Source: Echinarachnius parma (lineage: Eukaryota > Echinodermata > Echinoidea > Clypeasteroida > Echinarachniidae). Taken from it: DNA of 64,000 nt. Of the stretch, positions 12,901-24,900 are shown one piece after another; position 1 is the stretch's first letter; each line of letters starts with the position of its first letter. A program made the translations under genes and the position numbers. Under the pieces are notes generated by a model. The model saw only the letters and a program-made list of their open reading frames with translations. It was not told the origin of the DNA and did no database searches. The stretch is from positions 1 through 64,000 of the forward strand of contig JBAMJV010008170.1 in the NCBI GenBank assembly GCA_037951105.1, given 5' to 3'.

Positions 12901-15900
12901 AAGTTGCCCTATTTTTTCTGAAGGATGTAGGTCCCAACATGCCCAATATAGGCTAATTACTTACGATGTGCCGTCATAGTTGACTGTCACCCCAGCGAGT
13001 TTTGGTTTGTCGCACTGTAACAGAAAGGTGAGCCCCAGTGCGCTTACTATGAGGTTGCAGACGATGATAAGCCGCAACAAACCCACCACCTTCAAGTTGA
13101 ATCTGCGCATGATCAGACCACCGTTGAGGGCTCCGATGATGCCCCCGATAACGACGACGACGCCTAAACAAAAACCACAAAAAACAAGAAGGACATTCTG
13201 ATCATATATACAGAGTGTTTACAAAAAAGCGGAACCCAACTTCCACCAGCAATATCTTATGTAGTGAACATAGTTATGTTTATTGCCATATATCATCACA
13301 AAGATAATTTATTACTCTTTCATTTGATACCATATTTGTAATAATTGAGCTTGTAGTTATCGAATTGCAAGCATTTTAAACGAGCAATGTTAAAATTGCT
13401 TTGCGCACAAGATTTAGATCTATTCATCAACACGGTATGATGGTCATTCATTGAAACCTCTCCTTGTGTTCGTTTGTCTTGTAATCCTTTTGTTCCGTAA
13501 ATAAATGAACATGGAGATACTTTTTAAATCAGTTCCTTGCCTGACCATGCAACTAACCACTGAACACGAGCACAAACCTATGCGGACAGACATGGGGGTC
13601 ATGTGGAAGGACATTGGGGATGATTATGGACCATGAACTCTTCTCAAAGTTGATTAAAATGTAAAACTATGAATCAAGAAACATCATGAAATGTTACTTG
13701 ACTTTGGCTACTGTTTCATTCTTTACATTGCATTTAACAATTACTTTCTACTCTTGTGCGCAAAGTACTTTTTACATAACCCTTTTTAAATAGGTTTTAT
13801 TCAATCATGCATGACGTTATCACAACATATTTGGTATCAAACGAAAGAGTATGAATTTACCTTTGATATGACATATTGCAATAAATATAATTATGTTTAT
13901 TAAATAAAATATTGCGGGTGGAAGTTGGGTTCCGCTTTTTTTATAAACACCCTGTATATCAAACTTCGAACTACGTTTGAATTAATCAAGCTTTTACGTG
14001 GTTTACTGTGTTCATAAAACATTCCACTGATCAAAGCATGATTAACTAGTGTATGGACATGCAAGCGCGACGCCGTACGTGCGCGGATAGGATTCTGTAT
14101 AATCTAACTTGTATACAGTAATCGTTTGCGCTCTTTTTCGATATTCTTTTCGATATGCGTGACTGACTCACCGAACAGTGTTTTCGTGATCGGGATTTAG
14201 AGCGCAACGCCGCAGACATTGGGGATATTCAACAGAATAACATGACGAGTGAACTGTTTTGCAATAATTGGCCCTGAGACATAAACAAAAACCATATTAT
14301 GAGATTATGCAAGCGATAAATAGACAGGGGACACTAAATGATAATATTGATTTCAATTTTTTGTGATATTTTCTTTCGAGTATTGTGTGAAAATTTCACA
14401 TCAAATGGATGTTATATGGCCGAGTACACTGACACTGACACTGACACTGACTTTGAACACAGATATAACTATCCATTGTAAATATCTTTCTAAAGAAAGG
14501 GAACAATTTGAAGAAAAAAACCTGTTCTATCGGTAATATACAAATACAACAAGGTATGAGAGAACCACTATAGATTTCTGATGAAGTTTTGTGGATTTGA
14601 ACAATGTTACTGAATCCATTTTAAATCGTTTGCGCTGTGTACCTGTAATAATTGCAGCCGTGCTTGGTGCAACGTCAAATTGGTTCTGGTATATCTTAGG
14701 TAGGAATGCGCCGTACGCGTTGGTTAAGAGGGAATCGCCCACTCCAGCGAGGCACGTGAACATGAACGTCGGGTTGACCACGATAAACCTGTGGATAATT
14801 CAAATAATAACAGATATTGAATTACAATGATAATTACTGTCATATAGAAAGCTAATGTGATAGCTTTTACAATTAATACAAATATCACACACCACCAACA
14901 ACAACAAAGAAGTAGTACCACCACCACCACCACCACCACCACCACCACCACCACCACCACCACCACCACCACCACCACCACCACTACTACTACTGCTGCT
15001 GCTGTTTAGTCGTAATTATATCTGATGTATGACCGACCTAATGGCTTTGATGAAATCGGCCGGCTTCTTTCCAAACCCGACTCGCGCCGTCACCTCGGCC
15101 CCAGAGTTACGGTGGGATTGATCTTCCTTCTCCGCTCGGATCTTGGCGGTAGCTGATGAAATTAGAGCGTTTGTGAAAGTGAAACACAACAACAATTAGT
15201 TTGCATTCGGAATTTGATGGCAGCTCATGCAAACTAAAGTATGAACACAAACGCAACAAGGTGACAAATTACCACTCAAGGCAAAAACGTGTTTCCGTTT
15301 TTAAACGATTATACATTATCATCAAATTAACAAAGTGTTTTGACAACTAAACTTTACTGATACTAGGTATAGTAATTTGTACTTACATAAAGACCCGAGA
15401 GGTAGATACCAAAGGAGATATCTTATGAACAATATTACATCATTGAGTTGCCAAAAAAAATTTATCAGTATGCTTGTGTATATTATGATGTACAGTATTT
15501 AATTTGTATGTACATTAGTTTGACATAATGATAATGACGACCTGGCGTGGTTAACATGGAATATTTCATACAGTATACTGTTAAAACGCTGTGTAAACAA
15601 ATTCAACAACTTGTTGAACATTTTCTAAAACCGCTGTTTAACATATGAACCATCCAACTCTTGTTGAAAACATTCAACAACCCCAGTTGTTTAAAGTTTA
15701 CACAACTGTTGTTTTAATTTTTTCTACAACCGTTGTTTAGAATAAATTGTAAACAACCCTGCTGTTGAAATAGCAAATACAAAAATGATTGTACTATAAA
15801 ACGGCAAAGTCGTAATCGAACCGGGGACCTTTGGGTTATAAGACTGACACGCTACCTCGTCGCTATCTCGTTTCGCTTGGTTTGCAGTGGGACAAAAAGG

Positions 15901-18900
15901 GTTTTGTCGCGATGATTTCGCGGTCGAAACCATCACGTGATTTAACACGTTTAATCAACGCTTGAACAATGGCCGCTTTACACAACCCTTCTAATTTCTA
16001 CAACTAATCATGCTACACCTAAGGTTGTATAAAAAGATTCAACAACCATTTTTACACAGTATTTTTTTACACAGCGTTTTAACAGTGTACAAGATCATAA
16101 GCATTGTATATTTAAATGTTACATTTGAAATTATAACAATGTTGTATACTTACCGGGAAGTTCTTTTGGGAAGAGGCCGAGTGGTATAGACACCAGGAGA
16201 AGTGAGACGGTTACTATAGCGGGCCCAAGCCACCACGCACCCACCCAACCAGGGTCGAAGATGGACACCACGACTCTAATGAAGACAAAGATAATATAAT
16301 CGTTAAATTATTTTGAATAAAGATTGATGCAAATGTAAGCATAATATTATACGGCAGTTGCGTAGGATAAGGGGAGGAATGGTGTTACACATGTCCACGT
16401 CTCTGCAGTCAACGATAGCTAAAGCATTAGCTATTTTTAATCAAGTTATGTATTTGTATTGGTTTGAACTGTACCCGATGACCATGGGTAATAAAACTTG
16501 CGCTTAGAAACCATGTACTCAAGATATGAAACCATGAATTCAAGATATGAAACCATGAATTCAAGATATTATTGTATTATTATTATTTGGGTCAAGTAAA
16601 ATGATTAAGTTAGTACTATTGTATGGTATGCAAAGGTAAACATCATATACGACAGTTGTGTAGTATAGGGAGGGGGAGGGGGAGGTAGGGTCGGTCATGG
16701 GAGACATGTCCCCCTGATATTGATAATGTAAAGAGGCTGAATGGTATGGACACCAGGAGAAGAAAGACGGTCACTACTGCAGGCCCAGCCACCACGCACC
16801 GACCCAAACAGGGTCCCAGATGGACGCCACAACACTGAGGAATACAACATTAGGAAGTTTACATAATACAAACTGATATCAAATCATAATAGATTGCATT
16901 TAGCATATTCATAGCGCTTACTACAGGGTTTCTAAACTATATCATTATTATTACCCGTGGTCATCGGGTACAGATCAAACCCGCACAATTATTCTGTGCA
17001 CCATCACAACTGCCTGGGGAGCATACGAGTTGATATAAAAAAATAAAAAAACATCTATATGCATTGGATTTGCGTTTGATAAAATCATTAATGTTGTTTG
17101 ATTTTTGATTTTGTTGTTGGGGGAGGGGGGGGGGGGGGGGACTTGGGTGCAAACGCAACTCTTGATGCATTAACATCCCCGGTCTGGTGGGTCTCCGTGA
17201 CGATAAAGGAGCAGTCCCATGCAGACATTAACAATATGGATTTGTTTGTTTGCTGGCTTTACATTTTCACTTGTTGACCGGTGTGTGATGACGTCACCAA
17301 TAGGCCACTCCCCACGGCGTTCACCCATTGTTCGGTCCACCGTCTCAGTCGAGTACCAACGCGGATGTGTCCGGTTTAGTGTTGGGACTCGTCTGACTCG
17401 ATTATAGAGGCGGTTGACCGAACAATGGATGAACGTGAGAGCGGGGTGTAATCGTGACGCCTGCACGTTCCAGTACATCCACTAGATCAAATATTAAAAA
17501 GTACCTGTGCTCTGTTGCATAACGAGATGCAATCGATTGTGAAGTTGCTATCATGTGACTAAATGTGAAAATCTGATTGGTTGAAATTACCATAACCTAT
17601 ACAGACGCTGTGGTTCTTTTGGTTACAGTCCGTTATTCCGAAGGTTCGTTATTCCGAAGGTTCAGTTATTCCGAAGGTTCGTTATTCCGAAGGTTCGTTA
17701 TTCCGAAGGTTCGTTATTCCGAAGGTTCGTTATTCCGAAGGTTCGTTATTCCGAAGGTTCGTTGATCCGAAAATAAAATCGGGTTCGTTATTCCGAAGGT
17801 TCGTTATTCCGAAGGTTCATTAGTCCAAAGATAAAATAGGGTTCGTTAATTCGAAAATTAAATCGGGTTTGTTATAATACTATAGTTTGTGTTTTGTTTA
17901 TTTAATTTACAGCCTGCATTAAGCATACCCCTCCCCCTTTCCCTCCCTTGGCCAGACCAATCAAACATTTAAGTTTATTTTATCTCTTTATATGAAATTA
18001 TAGCATTATAACAACCAAAATTCATTTTCGGATTAACGAACCCGATTTCATTTTAGGAATAGCGAACCTTCGGAATAACGAACCTTCGGAATAACGAACC
18101 TTCGGAATAACGAACCCGATTTCATTTTAGGAATAGCGAACCTTCGGAATAACGAACCTTCGGAATAAAGAACCTTCAGAATAACGAACCTTCGGAATAA
18201 CGAACCCGATTTCATTTTCGGAATAGCGACCTTCGGAATAACGAACCTTCGGGATAACAAACCTTCGGAATAACGAACCTTCGGAATAACGAACCTTCGG
18301 AATAACGAACCTTCGGAATAATGCAACAAATGTTCGGATTAACGAACCCTATTTCATTTTCGGATTAACGAACACTCAGGTATAGGAAATTTGCGTGTTC
18401 GGAATAACGAACCTTCGGAATAACGAACCGCACCCGTTCTTTTAAGAACAAAAAGCGCAATAAAGAATAACAACAGTCCTTTCAAGGACTGCACAATCAT
18501 TTCCAGCAGGGTCCCGTTGCAGAAAGAGATACAATCGATTGTAAGTTACGATTGATTGTAAGTCTCAAAATTTGCGCGTTTCAACCAATTAGATTTGCCC
18601 CTCCAGATCACATGACTAGACTTACAATTAATTGTAACTTACAATCGATTGTATCTCTTTCTGCAACGGGACCCAAGACTACCCTAGAAAAAATTCCAAC
18701 AGTCTTATAAGGACTCTCCTAACCTTTTCTTCTTACATGGAACAACCGCAAGCCGCCTACATACACACTTAAAACTAGGCGTGCACTTGGCGTGTACGAT
18801 CCTCCCCCTCAACCCCTTCCGTGCCCGCGTACACCTGTAAAGGTGCATGTCCCGCATAGTACGTCAACATTTTCTCTTCTGAGCGTGCACAATGTATGGG

Positions 18901-21900
18901 GTGGAAATGTGCACCCTACGTGTAGTCGTAGTCGGAGCAGATAGGTTTATATTTTTCGTATCTTCCTCCTAATTTTGAACAAATTACAATGATAATAGGC
19001 ACATTAATAAATGCTAAGATGAATTTGAATGTTGGGTGTTGATATATTTTTGAAATAAATTATATATGTTGTATTTCGTACTATAATGCCAGATTGATTA
19101 TTCCCATATTGTTTCTAGCTTGAACAAAGATTAGACTGATGTTTTCAGATCAGATTTTATTTTGTATTAAATTCCGAAATCAAGGCTCATCAAAGAGCAC
19201 TGATAGACTATGTAATTAGAACAAATAGATTTCGATTGATTGACTGAAAGTAACTTTGTATGAAGAGAAATTAATTATGCACATGCACCTTGAAAGCCCA
19301 ATCTGTTTACTTACCTCCTGTACACACTAAAAAATATGAGTGCAATTGTGCACCCCAAGGGGTGCACGATCTTGTCTCATATTTTGCACGCCTTAAGGTG
19401 CACATGTGCACCCCTTAACAGGGGTGTACATGAGCACCCTTGAAAAGGTGCATATGAACACCCCAAGAGTGCCCATGAATTATGGCAAAAAAAAAGAGGC
19501 ATAAGAGAGAATTCGAACCCATATACTGTATTATTTAGTTATTATTTGGAATTAAATATTTTGTTATATTATACGTTGGTATTTCGGTTATGAGAAAAAG
19601 AAGAAAAAAAATATTGCATTGACCTGCCTTGCCCGCGTGCATCGGAGGGGCCTAGGCTTATGGCTGAGAAGTCTGCTCGACATACGTAGCCGGACTGGCC
19701 AGATGATGCCTTGAAAGCGGGCAAGGAATTGGATTGATTCACTATATTTTATTTCTCAATAAATTTTGTTAGTTATTTTATTTATAGAAAAAAATTTAAC
19801 AATACACATGATATATATTTTAGGAGTAATTCATTTTTAAGTTGAATTAAATAAGTTGAAAGAAGAAAGAAAGAAAGTAAGAAAGAAAGAAAAAAAAGAT
19901 TGGCGTAAATATTCAAAATGAATGAAGAACGCCAATAAACCTAAAACAACAACAACAACTGTGACATTGCTGAGCGGGTTTTATAGTTCTTCAGTGTATG
20001 TGACGACGTACGGTACGTGGCATGCATATCCCATGTGTGCGTGCTTTAAATTCCACGGTGTATACAGTTGACAGCATCGCGCATCGAGTATACCGTGCAC
20101 GTGTGAACGCTTCCTTTAGTTGGACGCCGGTTTGTGTTCACGCTGGAAATCGCGGACTCCTGAGAGCAATATTTCAATTTCTACGTTCACTAGGTCATAT
20201 AAAGGGAATGAAAAATGAAAATCGCTTCACTTTCGTATAACTACATCATATTACAGCCTTTCATTGCCCATGTATATTGCATCACTATAAACGTAAACGC
20301 CATAAGCTAGATCACAGTCGACAATGGGCGGGTTTAAGAATATGCATGAAGTGTTAGGAACGATGTCGCGAATCTGTGGTTCGAATCGTATTTTTTGGCA
20401 GATAATTCACTATATTACACATTTTATGTTAATTGATTATACTGAATATGCATTATATGGAAAAATAATAACCTTACCCGTCTGTAGAGTGTGATTATTT
20501 TTTTTTTCATCGTCGACAGATTTTTAGATATTTAGCAAATTAGGGCCCGCTTTGGAGTGTGTCGGTAACTAAGATTTGTTGTTTTTCTAAAAGGAGTATG
20601 CCGTTGGGAAAATCTGTTATCGGTATCGCTTCTCGGCCTTTGGGAAATGTTTACTCCAGGGGTGGACATGTGCACCTTTAAGGAACCAAATCTGCTCCTT
20701 AATGGGTGCAAGTTTGCACCGCGAAAGGTCGAAATGTTTACTCCAGGGGTGGACATGGGCACCTTTTAGGAACCAAATCTGCTCCTTAATGGGTGCAAGT
20801 TTGCACCTCGAAGGGTGGAAATGTTTACTCCAGGGGTGGACATGTGCACATTTTCAAGGGTGCTCATGTACACGTGTGTTAAGGGGTGCACATGTGCACT
20901 TTAGGCGTGCAAAATATGAGACAAGATCGTGCACCCTATAAGGTAAACATGGGCACTCTTGGGGTGTTCATATGCACCTTTTTCAAGGGTGCTCGTGTAC
21001 ACCCCTGTTAAGGGGTGCACATGTGCACCTTTAGGCGTGCAAAATATGGGACAAGATCGTGCACCCCTAGGGGTGCACAATTGCACTCCTATTTTTTAGT
21101 GTGTATCTACATTATCATGGAAACCGATACTTTCAAGCGCATCTATACCTGCATGGTAAGCAATACGGATTAAACGCGTCTGTTAAAAAATATATATATA
21201 AACAACCACCAAACCAACACAATACATGACTAATTACCCGTCTGGTACCCCGAGCTCGGTGAACATGGTAATGAAGACGCCGGAGAGAACATAGCCCACG
21301 CCCGGTCCCAGAGTCGCGATCGCGAAGCAGATTCCTGTCATTAGACAACATTAATTATACGATTAAATAAGATTATAGTAATGTTGCCGATGAGGTATCT
21401 TGAAAATATATCATGGTTAGAAAATATTTAAATGTCCATACAGAGAGCTGCAGCTATTACCGGGCTATTTCAAAGCTTCAGCTGTGAAACATATTTTTTG
21501 AAGTTTAAAAGTGAAGTCAACGTTGAAAAGGTGATTATATTCATAACCGAGTGCATCTTCCTTATTATAATCATTATCACATTGAAATATAAGATGGCGT
21601 CTAACTTAATGAAAGCCGTTTTGATAAACAATACATTTATTGGCAAACATTAGTCATTTCTTCTAGGCATGTTAGCATTTTATGAATATAACGCTAAAAT
21701 GCCTAGAAGATAGTGTACTGAAGTTCGAAAAGTCAATTTCAACGTATGACACTCACCGAAGTAAAGTCCGTAGCTCCTGTTGGAGACCGCATCGTCGAGA
21801 GCGGCGAGACCGAGCGTGTAGAGCGGCAACGACCCGATGGCAGTCACGACCATCGACGCCAGGAACACGTAGTAGTAGTTGGCGAGTTGCGAGTTTCTCT

Positions 21901-24900
21901 CCGACGACGCCGTCTGACACGCCTTGTCATCGTCCGTCGATGTCGATGACGACGGATCGCACGTGATGCTCTGGCCGACGCGGATGTAGGAGTACGGTCC
22001 CGTGGTGAAGTGCGGCAGCCAGAAGAGGAAGACACCCGCCGCGGCCAGGACGACGCCCACGGACACCCAGCGGATCTTGTGACCACGACCACCGATGAAG
22101 ACGACGGGGAGCACGAGCAGGATGGAGACGATGTCGAAGACGCTGACGAGGAGGCCGGTCTGCTGGCTGGAGAACTGGAAGCGACGTTCGATCGACGTGA
22201 TGGCGCCGGCCAGCAGTCCCTGGACGAACATCCCCTGAAAAATGGCAAAATATACATCGATCACAAATCAACGTTTGAGTAGTCTATCCACCGAAAAGCT
22301 CAAAAAAATACATGTAGCTTTCTAGAAATTTGTTTATCATAATTTGAAAACTCATCGTCATACTTAATTATGTGTTCATGGATCTACTGGGGAAGATTAC
22401 GATCGATTTTCTAAGAACCTAGGTTATTCGTACATATGACAGCAGAATTAAACTGTTACAGTAGACCCATGAATGTTTGCTTTCAGTAGTTTGTTCAGTT
22501 AAAACAAAAATTGAGACACATACTAATTTTTAAGGTTGGTGGTGGAATGGATTACTAAAACTTATCACTTTTACATAATCAAAGTATTGGCCAGGGGTGT
22601 TCGTTCCCTTTCAATTTAGTTTGCTATTATTAATTACCTGGAAGAACATGGCGGAGCACAGTGCGACCAAAAACCACCGCGCCGTGCACATCTTCTGCAG
22701 CCATCGCGGTCGACAACCGAACCCTCCACACGTCGTCGTCGTCCTCGTCATCGTCGTTGTCGACGGATCGGCGAAACCGTCACCTATTTAAGAATGGCAA
22801 ACCAAACAATACATGTATTAGTTGTGCTTTCCATTGTTTAATCTATTTTTAATTTTCAACCAACTCAGCGTTTGTGTTAATGGTTTATCTGTTTTCAAGT
22901 TTCAACCAATTCAATGATGTGCCCTTTCAAACGGACGTTCATGTCTCTTTTTCAGGGGGCTTCCAAGTCGCCTGCCTGAATAGTTTTCATGAATAGCATA
23001 CTCAGCAAAATTAAGCTGAACATACCCTAAAATAAGCCGATTGCACACGTCGAAAATCTGCTAGTTTTGCCCCCATCATCATGATCATGCCAACAAGATG
23101 ATTTGCCTTCCAAACGTCGATCCAACGTTATTCTAGTTTAGACCCTCGCTAAATGTATTCCGTCACCCCACCCCATGCTTACAACGAGAGAGATCTGCGC
23201 CTCAACAATGCTCTGCCGCCCATCTGCCGCCTCGGCGGGCAGTGGGCGGCCATCGATATCGACTCGGATGTGGGCGGCAGATCAATGTTGAGGCGCAGAT
23301 CTCTCTTGTTGGCGGCACTATATGCAGATATGTGGGGTGACGGAATCAATTCAGCGAGGGTTTAAACTAGACTAATTAACCGACGCGTCGGTTTCCTACC
23401 TAGTACCTAAGTCCTGGGAACTCATCTAGCAATTATTGGCACAAGGTCCGTTATTTCCAGCATTCAATTCGATAATTATGTGGTGAAATAATGAAATTAC
23501 AGAGATTTTCATTCATTGATAACATTTTAAAAATGAGATGTACTCCACATCTTTTGACGCAACACCACATACAATTTTGCTTTGTACCCAGGGAGCAAAG
23601 GGGGTTTTACAGACATGGAATGTTATAAAATGTTGGGGCCCGGAATTGTCTTATAGGACCTTGTAGAAGCACAACCTAGGTGGACAACCTCGCGAACTAG
23701 CTACTGGAAGGCCACGTTACACATATGAAGGATTTTACCCCTACTTTACGTTAAAAGCGCCTTTAATCCTTAGGGTTCATGAATGCCCTACTCTGGTATT
23801 TTCACGATTACACCCAAACGCATGCTGATATCATCACATTCCTTCGGACATGTCTTTCATAGATAGGTGTGCATCTTTTGGTACCAAATTTTGCCGTTTT
23901 ACTTCTATGGTTTGTAAGTCACGTGTCTTTATATGTCACGTGTCAGACATAGAATATGAAATTTCACATACGCTTATATACAAACATTCGTGGAAATTGT
24001 GCAGATTATAGAATGACAAAAATATTTATCTGTAAAATCGTATATACATGTTGTATGGCATTATAATGAAAAACAATACACTGGCAAAACAAATGATAAA
24101 ACAATACAAAACAAAATAATTTGAAACAAAGAAATACATAAGAATTATAATTGGAATAATTATGATGATAATAAGGTTGATGTTATGAAATAGCGAACGT
24201 TCCGTGTTTTGACGATCGCGATGCATCATTATTATTACCCCCAGTCATTAGATACATACTGCAATCAATCCAGCACACCATAGGTGTAGATCTGTCATTG
24301 ATACCTATTCATCAGGGAGTGATCTATTCATTCACCCCCCCCCCCTGATGAATAGGTATTATGTAAGTATCTACGCCCATGCAGCACACAGAGTGAACAT
24401 TTCCACTCACATGGGAGTGCAAGGGAGTTATTAAGGCTAGCCTGATGAAGATCAAAAAAGAGGGACAAAACTACAAAGTGACCAATCAAACCTCAATTAT
24501 CAGGTTAAATTATCACAGATGCCAATATGACATATTATAATTAAATTTGTGTGAAATATGCTAATGTAAACTTAATCATTTGTATGAATGATATCCCTCT
24601 AAAACTAAACGTCATTTACGATCATATACATTTATGTAAAGTACATCATCTGCTAGGAAGTAACAATGATCTGCTCGATAAAATGGTCCAAGTCTAAGAT
24701 GTCAACTGGCATTACATACAGTCATGTAGTTCTTGATCCATATTATGTTGTGCAGTTGACAGCTAACACAGGAACTGCCATGAGCTTCCTCAGTAAGAAC
24801 AGTATTTGAGTGAACCATGTAATGGTTAATGAGTCCTGGAGACAATACAGTCACCTGATACTGATATAACCATAGCTGTTTAAACCATCAACCTGACCAG

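Noticed and set aside
15800..15870. Functional tRNA gene
   Set aside because: Acceptor arms do not pair and it is embedded in a foldback element; recorded only as tRNA-like.
17577..18329. YSEGSLFRRF repeat proteins on both strands
   Set aside because: Translation of the 16-bp minisatellite in the transposon arms; appears on either strand and in both copies.
17630..18430. CRISPR-like array
   Set aside because: Units are contiguous without unique spacers and the genome is eukaryotic.
21746..22282. Long antisense and shifted frames over exon 3 (also at 52263-52913)
   Set aside because: Shadows of a GC-rich real exon; the sense frame matches OATP and splices correctly.
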